Shown: in pieces, positions 15,704-23,540 of the stretch
Layout: each line of letters begins with the position of its first letter
How positions within the stretch are numbered: position 1 is the stretch's first letter
Assembly (NCBI GenBank): GCA_963750495.1
Contig: CAVVQV010000017.1
Location: 71,906 to 135,905, forward strand
Direction of reading: 5' to 3'
DNA: 64,000 bases
Origin: JANLYC01 sp963750495
GTDB taxonomy: Bacteria > Actinomycetota > Actinomycetes > Propionibacteriales > Nocardioidaceae
Made by a program: the position numbers and the translations under genes
The notes under the pieces: model-generated
What the model was told of the DNA's origin: nothing
The model's input: the letters and a program-made list of their open reading frames with translations, nothing else
Databases searched by the model: none

Positions 15704-16453
15704 TCACGCGTCGGACGAGGCGGCGTCGAACGAGTCGAGACCCAGGTCGAACCGAGCCAGCCCGCCCTGCTCCAGGGCGGCCTCGACCCCACGTGGCAGT
15801 GGTCCGTCCCCGACCAGCCCCAGCGTCGTCCGGGTGGCGAAGTCACGCCACAGCCCACTGCGGTCGAGGAGTGCGTGCTTGGCCCCTGGCAGCTCGAAGC
15901 GCGCCACCGTCTGGCCCGCACGTCGCAGGCGTTCGGCGTACTCCCGGCTCAACGGCGACGAGGTCATCCGGTCCGAGGTGCCGTGGGCGATGACGAACCG
16001 TTGGTCGTCGCGGAAGGGTGGCACGGGCTCGTCCGCGGGAAGCCAGGGTGCCAGCCCGCACACCCCGACGACGGCCGGGTGGTCTGCGGCGGCGAACGCG
16101 GCGCGTGCGCCCATCGAGTGGCCGAGCATGGCGATCGGCAGTCGTGGGTGCAGCGCCGTGAGCTGGTCGAGCGCCCACTGGGTGTCGACGACCGGGTCGG
16201 GCACGCCGGGACCCGGGTTCCACCCGCGCAGCCGGTAGCGCAGCAGATAGACGGCGCAGCCGACGGAACGCCGGCGCAGGGCCCATGCGAAGTCGAACAT
16301 CCGCAGATAGGACAGCTGCAGGGGAGAGGTGGGCACCTCGCCCCACTCACGACCACCGTGGAGGATCAGCGCCACCGACGTGGTCTCGTGGCCCCGGGCG
16401 GGGCCGCCACGGAGCGTGGGATGGGCGGGTGCGTGGCGCATGGCGTCCATCAT
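15704..16453 (-). CDS. Alpha/beta-hydrolase family protein
   Basis: Cytoplasmic serine hydrolase of about 249 residues. The oxyanion/entry motif ALILHGGREWGE is followed by LRYRLRGWN, the nucleophile elbow AMLGHSMGAR, the acid residue in VIAHGTSDRMTS and the catalytic His in LPGAKHALLD. No signal peptide is seen. The substrate cannot be told; dienelactone-hydrolase-like and esterase-like relatives share this layout. Several starts are possible (TTG 15 nt upstream, ATGs 3 and 12 nt downstream); the ATG-ATG pair was taken. Confidence 0.82.
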   Translation of the reverse strand: MMDAMRHAPAHPTLRGGPARGHETTSVALILHGGREWGEVPTSPLQLSYLRMFDFAWALRRRSVGCAVYLLRYRLRGWNPGPGVPDPVVDTQWALDQLTALHPRLPIAMLGHSMGARAAFAAADHPAVVGVCGLAPWLPADEPVPPFRDDQRFVIAHGTSDRMTSSPLSREYAERLRRAGQTVARFELPGAKHALLDRSGLWRDFATRTTLGLVGDGPLPRGVEAALEQGGLARFDLGLDSFDAASSDA

Positions 16454-16515
16454 GACGGACGCTGCCAAATGGCCCCGCCTCGCCTCGCCCCGTTGCTGAC
16501 TGACCTGGCGTTCCC

Positions 16516-16521
16516 TAGGGT
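16516..16521 (+). promoter_or_regulatory. Candidate -10 hexamer (TAGGGT), leaderless
   Basis: TAGGGT ends exactly 6 nt before the ATG of the Ycf48-like gene. Confidence 0.45.
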
Positions 16522-16527
16522 CCCTTC

Positions 16528-17637
16528 ATGACCCCACGCACTCACGCCCGTCGACGCCGGGCCCTTGCTGTCACGTTCACGGCCGTTGCACTGGCGGCTG
16601 CCTCCACGTTGCCGGCCGCGGCAGCACCTGCCGCCGGCACGCACCGTGCCACGGCCTCGTCCTATGCCTGGCACATCACTCCCACTGGTAGCTCAGATGA
16701 GTTCCGTGGGCTGTCCGTGGTCAACGCCAGGACGGTCTGGGTGAGCGGCGAGGCCGGCACCGTGCTGCGCACGACCGACGGGGGCGCGACGTGGCAGGAC
16801 GTCTCGCCGCCCGCGGCTACCGGGATGGCGTTGCGCGATATCGAGGCGTTCTCCCGCAACCGCGCCGTCGCGCTCGCCATCGGAACCGGACAGGACTCAC
16901 GGATCTACGCCACCCGTAACGGCGGGCGCACCTGGACCGAGACCTTCCGCAACCCAGATCCCGACGCCTTCTACGACTGTATGGCGTTCTCACCCGACGG
17001 GTCGGGCCTGGCGATGAGCGACCCGGTCGGTGGCTACTTCCAGCTTGCTCGCACCACTGACCGAGGGCGGAGCTGGCACGTGTTCACACCGGCCTCCATG
17101 CCGGTGGCCCTCGACGGCGAGTTCGGGTTCGCCGCCAGCGGGACGTGCATCGTGTCCCAGCCGGGCCACCGCTACTGGTTCGCCAGTGGGGGCGTCGCCG
17201 AGCCCCGCGTGTTCCGGTCGAAGGATGGCGGGGAGCACTGGACGGTCACGAGTGCACCCATGCGTGGTGGGCCCAGCGCAGGCATCTTCTCGCTCGCGTT
17301 CCGCTCTGCGCACGAAGGGGTCGCGGTCGGAGGCGACTACCTGGACGACGCCAACGGGGCCGATGCTGCCGCGACCACCCGAAGCGGCGGCCGCAGCTGG
17401 CAGGCGTCCGGTCCGCTGGGCGGGTACCGCTCCGGCGTCTCCTACATCCCGGGCGCACCCCGCACAGTGGTCGCCGTCGGCCCGACCGGCAGTGACGTGA
17501 GCACCGACGGGGGTCACACCTGGACGACGTTCGACGGCGATCGGTACGACGGCATCCAGTGCCGGCCGCGCGCCTGCTGGGCGTCGGGCACCGACGGACG
17601 CGTGGCCGTGCTGGACCGGAGCGGCGGCACCACGTGA
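16528..17637 (+). CDS. Secreted Ycf48-like beta-propeller protein
   Basis: The 369-residue protein has a signal peptide (about 1-37: RRRR, hydrophobic core, then AAAAPAAG). The body contains repeated BNR/Asp-box-type units (RTTDGGATW, ATRNGGRTW, RTTDRGRSW, RSKDGGEHW, STDGGHTW), each closing a propeller blade, as in the Ycf48/HCF136 photosystem assembly family. In non-photosynthetic bacteria such proteins are exported and of unknown function, perhaps acting as scaffolds. A perfectly placed TAGGGT upstream supports the ATG. Confidence 0.82.
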   Translation: MTPRTHARRRRALAVTFTAVALAAASTLPAAAAPAAGTHRATASSYAWHITPTGSSDEFRGLSVVNARTVWVSGEAGTVLRTTDGGATWQDVSPPAATGMALRDIEAFSRNRAVALAIGTGQDSRIYATRNGGRTWTETFRNPDPDAFYDCMAFSPDGSGLAMSDPVGGYFQLARTTDRGRSWHVFTPASMPVALDGEFGFAASGTCIVSQPGHRYWFASGGVAEPRVFRSKDGGEHWTVTSAPMRGGPSAGIFSLAFRSAHEGVAVGGDYLDDANGADAAATTRSGGRSWQASGPLGGYRSGVSYIPGAPRTVVAVGPTGSDVSTDGGHTWTTFDGDRYDGIQCRPRACWASGTDGRVAVLDRSGGTT

Positions 17638-17674
17638 CACCCACGTGCGCACGTGACCCACGTGAGCTGCGTCG

Positions 17675-18553
17675 TCAGCCGGAGCGCTGGCGGACCGCTT
17701 CGTAGACCACGATCGCGGCCGACGTCGCGACGTTGAGGCTGTTGACCCGTCCCACCATGGGGAGCCGGACCGCGGTCGCGTCGGGACCGATCCGTTGCGG
17801 GTCGAACCACAACGCGCTGATCCCGTCGTGCTCGGCACCGACCACGATGGCGGTCGACGAGGTCAGGTCGGCATCGGTCACCAGGACGTCGGTGTCGGGC
17901 GTTGCGACGACGATGCGAATCCCGTGGCGTCGCAGCCAGCCCACCACCTCCTCGGCGCTGGCGGCAGCGACCGGCACCGCGAACAGGGTGCCCTTGCTGG
18001 CTCGTACGACATTCGGGTTGCCCCAATCGGTCACCGGCGACGCCGAGATGACGGCATCGACACCGGCGGCCTCGGCGGTCCGGAGCATCGCGCCGAGATT
18101 GCCGGGCTTCTCCACCGCCTCGCAGACGAGCAACATCGGCCGGCGGCCCGCGTCGATCGCCGCGTCCAGCACGGGTTCGAGATCCTCCAGGCTCCGCGCG
18201 GGGTCCGGCACGACGGCCAGCCAGCCGTCCGGCGACTCGCGGTACGACGCCTTCGCGAACGCCGCCACGCCCATGGTGACGACCTCGGCTCCGAGCGAAC
18301 GAACCCGGTCGACGATCGCCGGCGCATCCTCGCCGAGCAGGTCAGGACACATGGCCAGCAGCTGCGGACGTACTCCCGCTTCGAGAGCCAGGACGAGCTC
18401 GTCGTGGCCCTCGACCACGGTGACCTGCTCGTCATCGCGCACCCGACGCCTGCGCAGCGACAGGAGCCACTTGACGCGAGGATTGGCCGGGCTCGTGATC
18501 TCGCCCTCCTGCCGGCTTCGGTCCTGCCGACCGGGCACGTCGTCCTGGGTCAC
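17675..18553 (-). CDS. TrmH/SpoU family RNA 2'-O-methyltransferase
   Basis: SPOUT-class methyltransferase that methylates ribose 2'-OH of tRNA or rRNA using SAM. It has an N-terminal substrate-binding domain (SPANPRVKWLLSL, then TVVEGHDELVLAL) and a C-terminal knot with EKPGNLGAMLRTAEA, VVGAEHDGIS and LPMVGRVNSLNVATSAAIVVYE. I took the GTG at 18553, giving 292 residues, because TAGGGT lies 7 nt upstream of it; an upstream GTG would place that hexamer inside the gene. The exact target nucleotide is unknown. It is divergent from the phosphatase gene. Confidence 0.88.
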   Translation of the reverse strand: MTQDDVPGRQDRSRQEGEITSPANPRVKWLLSLRRRRVRDDEQVTVVEGHDELVLALEAGVRPQLLAMCPDLLGEDAPAIVDRVRSLGAEVVTMGVAAFAKASYRESPDGWLAVVPDPARSLEDLEPVLDAAIDAGRRPMLLVCEAVEKPGNLGAMLRTAEAAGVDAVISASPVTDWGNPNVVRASKGTLFAVPVAAASAEEVVGWLRRHGIRIVVATPDTDVLVTDADLTSSTAIVVGAEHDGISALWFDPQRIGPDATAVRLPMVGRVNSLNVATSAAIVVYEAVRQRSG

Positions 18554-18560
18554 GTGCACG

Positions 18561-18566
18561 ACCCTA
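18561..18566 (-). promoter_or_regulatory. Candidate -10 hexamer (TAGGGT) for the SpoU gene
   Basis: On the minus strand TAGGGT is followed by 7 nt and then the chosen GTG start. Confidence 0.4.
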
Positions 18567-18599
18567 GTCGCGAGCACTCCTGCGACCTCGGCGTCTGGT

Positions 18600-18605
18600 T
18601 AGGGT
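18600..18605 (+). promoter_or_regulatory. Candidate -10 hexamer (TAGGGT) for the phosphatase gene
   Basis: TAGGGT is followed by 7 nt and then the ATG. Together with the minus-strand site 34 bp away it forms a divergent promoter pair. Confidence 0.42.
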
Positions 18606-18612
18606 TCGACGA

Positions 18613-19248
18613 ATGCACCTGCACCTGGTCCGCCATGCACCGCCTCTGATCGACACCGGGGTGCCTGCCTCGAGGTGGCCACTCGACCCGGATCGGCTCG
18701 CCGCTCTCGTGCCGCTGAACGCCAGTGGAGTCCTGCCGATCCACGCAGCGACCTGGTGCAGCTCGATGGAGCCCAAGGCCGTGCAGACCGCTGAGTTGCT
18801 GGCCGCAGACGCGAACGTTCAGCACTTCGCCGAGCTCGGTGAGGCCGTCCGTCCGGCTTGCTGGTCCGAGCGGGCCGCGTTCGAGGCCACCGTCGAGCGG
18901 TCGTTCGCGAGGCCGACCGAACCCGTGTTGCCGGAATGGGAGGCGCTGGATACTGTCCGCCAGCGCCTCCTTCGAGCCCTCGACGACCGCGTGCTTCCCT
19001 TGGCTGCCGGCCGCGGTCATCACGACGTGGTGCTGGTGGGCCACGGGACGGCTTGGACGGTCCTCGTCTCGGCGCTCACCACTGCCTCACCGGACATCGA
19101 CGCCTGGCGGGCGATGGCGATGCCGGACCACTGCCAGCTCGAGATCGAGGTCGGCCGAGCGACATCCCGGGCACCAGGCATCTCGCGAGCCCGTGTCCTG
19201 AGTCACTGGGGCGACTGGCGAGCGGTCGGCGACCTCCGTCGCGCGTGA
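18613..19248 (+). CDS. Histidine phosphatase (phosphoglycerate-mutase-like) family protein
   Basis: Cytoplasmic protein of 211 residues with the branch-1/2 histidine phosphatase core: LHLVRHAPPL (catalytic His8, with RHA instead of RHG), WCSSMEPKAVQTAEL (the second Arg position is occupied by Lys here) and VLVGHGTAW (second His). Substitution of the usual S-x-x-x-R-x-x-Q-T arginine by lysine makes the substrate uncertain; small-molecule phosphatase activity is more likely than a true mutase. It lies 15 nt upstream of rlmN. Confidence 0.78.
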   Translation: MHLHLVRHAPPLIDTGVPASRWPLDPDRLAALVPLNASGVLPIHAATWCSSMEPKAVQTAELLAADANVQHFAELGEAVRPACWSERAAFEATVERSFARPTEPVLPEWEALDTVRQRLLRALDDRVLPLAAGRGHHDVVLVGHGTAWTVLVSALTTASPDIDAWRAMAMPDHCQLEIEVGRATSRAPGISRARVLSHWGDWRAVGDLRRA

Positions 19249-19263
19249 GAGACTGGCTGAGCC

Positions 19264-20421
19264 ATGTCTGAGTCTGCTCCGACGGCGCCCACTGAGTCCG
19301 GGGCGGCCAAGCCGTTGCCCCTGGTGTTCGACGAACCGCGCCGCGCCAAGAAGCCGCCCCGCCACCTCGCCGACCTCACCTCCGCCGAACGCAAGGAGGC
19401 GGTCGAGTCCGCCGGGCTTCCTGGCTATCGAGCGCGCCAGGTGTCGCATCACTACTTCTCCCGGCTAAGTGACGACCCAGCAGACATGACCGACCTTCCC
19501 GCGGACCTGCGCGAACCGCTTTCGACAGCGCTGCTGCCCGAGCTGATCACCCCGGTCCACACGATGGAGGCCGATCGCGGCACGACCCGCAAGACCCTCT
19601 GGCGCCTGCACGACGGCGCCCTGGTCGAGTCGGTCCTCATGCGCTATCCAGGCCGCGTCACGATGTGCGTCTCGTCGCAGGCCGGGTGCGGAATGGCGTG
19701 TCCGTTCTGCGCCACCGGGCAAGGTGGGCTACAGCGCAACATGAGCACGGGGGAGATCATCGAGCAGGTGCTCGCCGGTGCGCGCTCGTTGGCCCGCGGC
19801 GAGGTCCCAGGCGGTCCCGGTCGTGTCTCCAACGTCGTGTTCATGGGGATGGGCGAACCGATGGCCAACTACAACGCGGTGATCGGATCCGTACGACGGA
19901 TGACCGATGCCGCACCCGACGGACTGGGCATGTCAGCGCGCGGCATCACCGTGTCGACGGTCGGACTGGTGCCGCGGATGCTGCAGCTGGCAGACGAGGG
20001 CATCCCGGTCACGTTGGCGCTGTCGCTGCATGCCCCCGATGACGAGCTCCGCAACGAGCTCGTGCCGATCAACACCCGCTGGAGTGTCGGTGAGGCCGTC
20101 GACGCCGCCTGGAACTACGCCCGGGTCACGAAGCGCCGCGTGTCGATCGAGTACGCCATGATCAAGGACATCAACGACCAGGCCTGGCGGGCCGACCTGC
20201 TCGGCGACGTGCTGACGTCGTACGGCGACTGGGGATGGGTGCACGTGAATCTGATACCGCTCAACCCGACGCCGGGCTCGAAGTGGACCGCCTCCCGTCC
20301 GGAGGACGAGCGCGAGTTCGTCCGACGGCTGGAGGCGAAGGGCGTTCCGACGACGGTACGCGACACGCGAGGTCGCGAGATCGACGGCGCCTGCGGCCAG
20401 CTCGCCGCGACGCAGAGCTGA
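19264..20421 (+). CDS. rlmN: 23S rRNA (adenine2503-C2)-/tRNA (adenine37-C2)-methyltransferase RlmN
   Basis: Radical-SAM enzyme that methylates A2503 of 23S rRNA and A37 of some tRNAs. The iron-sulfur cluster motif is C142-GMA-C146-PF-C149, and the methyl-carrying and resolving cysteines correspond to Cys377 (GACGQL) near the C-terminus and Cys135 or its neighbours. FMGMGEPMANY, TVSTVGLVP and LALSLHAPDDELRNELVPIN are diagnostic. At 385 residues it is standard for actinobacteria. Confidence 0.96.
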   Translation: MSESAPTAPTESGAAKPLPLVFDEPRRAKKPPRHLADLTSAERKEAVESAGLPGYRARQVSHHYFSRLSDDPADMTDLPADLREPLSTALLPELITPVHTMEADRGTTRKTLWRLHDGALVESVLMRYPGRVTMCVSSQAGCGMACPFCATGQGGLQRNMSTGEIIEQVLAGARSLARGEVPGGPGRVSNVVFMGMGEPMANYNAVIGSVRRMTDAAPDGLGMSARGITVSTVGLVPRMLQLADEGIPVTLALSLHAPDDELRNELVPINTRWSVGEAVDAAWNYARVTKRRVSIEYAMIKDINDQAWRADLLGDVLTSYGDWGWVHVNLIPLNPTPGSKWTASRPEDEREFVRRLEAKGVPTTVRDTRGREIDGACGQLAATQS

Positions 20422-20425
20422 TGCC

Positions 20426-21022
20426 GTGACCGACTACGACGCCGAGGCTGCCCACTACGACGAGACGCGTGGCGGGCAACCGCGAGCGGACGCGGCGGCA
20501 CGGGCCATCGGGTCCATGCTCCCGTCGAGTCGCGCCCTGGTCATCGCGGACGTTGCCGGTGGCACCGGCATCGTCGCCGAGGCTCTCGCAACGCAGGGGC
20601 GGCGCGTCATCGTGGTCGACCTTGCGACGGGCATGTTGCGCCAGGCTGCCCGACGTCTGCCCGGCTACCAGGTTCGCGCGACGGCCCTGGCGCTCCCGAT
20701 GAGGGACGCCTCGGTCGACGTCGTGACGTGCATCTGGTTCCTGCACCTGCTGGCGAAGCGCGACGACCTGGGCACTGTGGTCGGCGAGGTGGCGCGCGTG
20801 TTGAAGCCCGGCGGCCGGTTCCTGGCGACGGTGGACAAGGATGCGGCGTGCGGGACCGCCCGGGACCGCCCGACGATGGATCACCGCGACGACGTCGAGA
20901 CCGCCTGCCAGGACAGCGGGCTCAGGCACGTCGGCAGTACGGAGTTTGTCGGGCACGGCCAGTGGAGCGGGACGACAGACCCCGTCTACACCCTGGTCGC
21001 ATTCTCCAGGGGCTACCGCTGA
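20426..21022 (+). CDS. Class I SAM-dependent methyltransferase
   Basis: A 198-residue Rossmann-fold methyltransferase. Motif I is IADVAGGTGIVAEAL, the acidic end of strand 2 is VIVVDLATGMLRQA, motif II/III is ALPMRDASVDVVTCIWFLHLL and the post-motif is EVARVLKPGGRFL. The layout resembles UbiE/Methyltransf_11 proteins, but no substrate can be assigned. A GTG start 4 nt after the rlmN stop suggests co-transcription. Confidence 0.8.
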   Translation: MTDYDAEAAHYDETRGGQPRADAAARAIGSMLPSSRALVIADVAGGTGIVAEALATQGRRVIVVDLATGMLRQAARRLPGYQVRATALALPMRDASVDVVTCIWFLHLLAKRDDLGTVVGEVARVLKPGGRFLATVDKDAACGTARDRPTMDHRDDVETACQDSGLRHVGSTEFVGHGQWSGTTDPVYTLVAFSRGYR

Positions 21023-21053
21023 CGCTCCCGGACCCTGCGTTCCGGACTGGCCC

Positions 21054-22160
21054 TCACGGACGCAGCCGGCTGGCGACCTCGGTCACGGAGTCGACGAGGT
21101 GGACCGCACCCCGCATAGCTCGTCCCTGAGCCAGCTTCGACAGCAGAGGCCACGCCGGCACCTCGTTCGTCCAGTACTGGATTCCCACCAGCACCATCGG
21201 GGTGACAGTCGCCGCGTCGGCGTAGAAGTTCTCGCACGCGTCCTGGAAGATCTCCTGCACCGTTCCGGCAGCCCCCGGCAGGAAGACGATCCCCGCGCCG
21301 CAGTGGCGCAGCAACGTGTCCTCGCGGAGCGCGTTCTGGAAGTACTTCGCGATCGACGTCGCGAACAGGTTCGGCGGCTCGTGACCGTAGAACCAGGTCG
21401 GGATGCCGAAGCTCGGCACGCCCAATCCATCGGTTTCGACCTTCGCACGGGCTGCGAACGCCGCTCGAGCCCATCGGGTGATGGACGGCCGGAAGTCGGG
21501 CACGGCAGCTAACTCCTGCAGGAGGTCGTCCATCCGGCCTTCGGGTTCCGCCGAGATGTATGCGCCGAGGTTGGCGGCCTCCATCGCGCCTGGCCCCCCA
21601 CCGGTGACGACGTGGTGCCCGGCGCGCGCCAGGGCGCGCCCGAGCACGACCGCCTCGCGGTAGGTGGACTCGTCACGACGCAGGTCGTGGCCCCCCATCA
21701 CGCCGACCGCGCTCGTGTCGACGAGCGTCTCTTCGAGCGCGTCATCGATTGCGTGGTCGTGCAGCGCTGCGGCCAATGTATGGGCGACATCGCGTCGATG
21801 ACCCAGCGACCACGCATAGCACTGAGCGTCCGGAGTCGACTCGTAGCGATGCTCCAGCAGCCCGTCGTACAGCTCGACGGGGGAGTAGAGAGACGCTCGG
21901 TAGGGATCGAACGGAACGCCGGCGATCTCGGGGAAGATCAGCGCGCCACCCCGCCGTAGATGCTCGTCGGCGTGGTTGGACACGGTGCACCCGAGAAGCA
22001 GCGCCCCCTGCGGGTCCAGCGCGAGCAACGCATCGGTGCGCTCCGTCAGGTCGACGTCCTGGACACGCCACCCGAGCATCGCGGTAGCGCCCGCCTCGAC
22101 GAGGCTGTCGAAGTGTGACAGCGACTCGACCTCGACGATCCGTCCATGCGTACGCGTCAC
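21054..22160 (-). CDS. LOG family (nucleotide 5'-monophosphate nucleosidase-like) Rossmann protein
   Basis: The 368-residue protein has a C-terminal LOG-like domain: VGVMGGHDLRRDES, GHHVVTGGGPGAMEAANLGAY (the GGGxGxM motif) and IVFLPGAAGTVQEIFQDACENFYA (PGGxGTxxE with Ala for the second Gly). LOG relatives cleave nucleoside monophosphates or release cytokinin-type bases, and PpnN-like bacterial versions are larger, with an extra N-terminal domain as here (1-150). Biochemical role in this organism is unknown. TACGCT 6 nt upstream supports the GTG start. Confidence 0.78.
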   Translation of the reverse strand: MTRTHGRIVEVESLSHFDSLVEAGATAMLGWRVQDVDLTERTDALLALDPQGALLLGCTVSNHADEHLRRGGALIFPEIAGVPFDPYRASLYSPVELYDGLLEHRYESTPDAQCYAWSLGHRRDVAHTLAAALHDHAIDDALEETLVDTSAVGVMGGHDLRRDESTYREAVVLGRALARAGHHVVTGGGPGAMEAANLGAYISAEPEGRMDDLLQELAAVPDFRPSITRWARAAFAARAKVETDGLGVPSFGIPTWFYGHEPPNLFATSIAKYFQNALREDTLLRHCGAGIVFLPGAAGTVQEIFQDACENFYADAATVTPMVLVGIQYWTNEVPAWPLLSKLAQGRAMRGAVHLVDSVTEVASRLRP

Positions 22161-22166
22161 GCGGTG

Positions 22167-22172
22167 AGCGTA
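22167..22172 (-). promoter_or_regulatory. Candidate -10 hexamer (TACGCT) for the LOG-like gene
   Basis: On the minus strand TACGCT is separated by 6 nt from the GTG start. Confidence 0.42.
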
Positions 22173-22182
22173 GCGGCCGACC

Positions 22183-23043
22183 TCACCAGGCCTGGGCGAG
22201 CAGCTCGGCCAGCAGCTCGTCGGCGTCGACCTCGAGTCCGCGCGAGGTGAACCAGGCGCTCACGTTGCGGCAGTCGCGATGGAGCAGGTCGACGCCGTTG
22301 TGGTTGCTGACGATGTCGATCACTTGAGGTACGTCGATGATCACCACGCGATCGCCCTGCACGAGGATGTTGTACGGCGAGAGGTCGCCATGGGCGAGGT
22401 GACGCCGAGCCAGCACCGCCATGGCCTCCCGAAGCTGTTCGAAGTACGACTCGACCGTGCTCCTGTCCGGGCGTACCTGGGCCAAGCGGGGGGCTGCGGC
22501 GCCGTCGACGTCGATGAACTCCATCAGGATCTCGGTGCCGTCGATCTGGACGGGGTAGGGGACCGGGATCCCGGCTGACCACATCGACGCCAACGCGGCG
22601 AACTCATGACTGGCCCACTCGCCGGCCTGCACCTGCTTCCCGAACGCCGTACCCCGGGCGGCGGCCCGCGCCTCGCGGCTCTTACGGATCCGGCGGCCTT
22701 CGGTGTAGCCCGCGTCGCGATGGAACTGACGATGGTGCGTGCTGCGGTAACGCTTGGCGGCCAGCAGGGTGGTGCGGAGCGGGTCGCCGGGCACGCCGCG
22801 CTCGAGCAGGAAGACGTCGGCCTCCTTGCCGGTCTTCAGGACGCCGAGCTCGGTATCGACAGCGCCGTCTTCGGTGACGACCCAGGCCGGACGGGGCTCC
22901 GGTCCGTGGGCACCCTTCTCGACCGACGACCAGGTCGACCAACGCTGGTCGTCGGAGAGGTCGTCGAGCGGGCGGAACGTCAGGCCGGCGGGCTGTTGCG
23001 GGCGTGCCGGGTCGGTGAGCGATTCAGATGGGACGACATGCAT
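22183..23043 (-). CDS. RIO-type serine protein kinase
   Basis: Atypical protein kinase of the RIO1 family, best known from archaeal and eukaryotic ribosome maturation. Visible motifs: LKTGKEADVFLLER (P-loop region), LAAKRYRS (ATP-binding Lys), HLAHGDLSPYNILV (catalytic loop with Asp and Asn) and VIIDVPQVID (metal-binding Asp). The 286-residue length fits. I chose the ATG preceded by GAGGAG; the frame remains open another 51 codons upstream, but those look non-coding and overlap a small open frame with a strong ribosome-binding site. Bacterial substrates are unknown. Confidence 0.85.
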   Translation of the reverse strand: MHVVPSESLTDPARPQQPAGLTFRPLDDLSDDQRWSTWSSVEKGAHGPEPRPAWVVTEDGAVDTELGVLKTGKEADVFLLERGVPGDPLRTTLLAAKRYRSTHHRQFHRDAGYTEGRRIRKSREARAAARGTAFGKQVQAGEWASHEFAALASMWSAGIPVPYPVQIDGTEILMEFIDVDGAAAPRLAQVRPDRSTVESYFEQLREAMAVLARRHLAHGDLSPYNILVQGDRVVIIDVPQVIDIVSNHNGVDLLHRDCRNVSAWFTSRGLEVDADELLAELLAQAW

Positions 23044-23087
23044 GGTGGTGGTGACTCCTCGAGCGGGTCGAGGCACCACAGCCGCAA

Positions 23088-23153
23088 TCAGCGGGGGAAG
23101 GACCTCGACAGGGAAGGGACGCGGTAGCGCGACCCCTGGACCGGGGTTGACAT
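23088..23153 (-). CDS. Candidate 21-residue leader peptide upstream of RIO kinase
   Basis: A short ATG-initiated frame has a near-perfect AAGGAGG 7 nt upstream and ends 45 nt before the RIO kinase start. The product is MSTPVQGSRYRVPSLSRSFP plus Arg, rich in Ser, Arg and Pro. It may be a translated upstream ORF that tunes kinase expression, or merely a chance Shine-Dalgarno. Confidence 0.35.
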   Translation of the reverse strand: MSTPVQGSRYRVPSLSRSFPR

Positions 23154-23472
23154 CTCGACGCCTCCTTCGCTCGAAGCGGCTGACACGGCCGGACATGGAC
23201 GCGGTTCGTCCCTACCGGTGTCGACACCAGGGTGGCAGGGCGGCGGCACCGGGTGCAACGGGTTTTCCGGGCTGCCGCAGACCCGCCGGAGTCCTCGCGG
23301 CGAACGCCGCCAATCCTTGCGGTTGTGTGACGAACTTGTGCAAGAGGCCGCTGACCCCTTGCGTCCTGTTCCTGTAAAGCGCATCCTTCTCGGTGCAAGG
23401 ACCAGTGCAGACGCGACCGGGCCCGGGAGGCAGCCAGGTCGCAACCGTCCGAACCAGGAGGTTCACGCGTCA

Positions 23473-23515
23473 CCCCGCCCACGTGCGGGGCCACTGGGAG
23501 ATGGCTTTCCATCTC
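23473..23515 (+). promoter_or_regulatory. Two hairpins in the 5' UTR of the DUF4331 operon
   Basis: CCCCGC/GCGGGG (23473-23490) and GAGATGG/CCATCTC (23498-23515) are perfect stems. The second ends only 10 nt before the AAGGAAGG ribosome-binding site, so it could affect translation or transcript stability. Confidence 0.4.
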
Positions 23516-23540
23516 ATCCTTGCCAAGGAAGGTACGAAGC

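Larger units (their letters stand above)
23044..23540. other. Divergent intergenic region between RIO kinase and DUF4331 gene
   Basis: About 500 nt with no long gene. It holds a candidate 21-codon ORF on the minus strand, a perfect 12-bp palindrome GGTGTCGACACC (23217-23228) and two hairpins just before the DUF4331 gene. I could not identify a clear -35/-10 pair for either direction. Confidence 0.5.
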
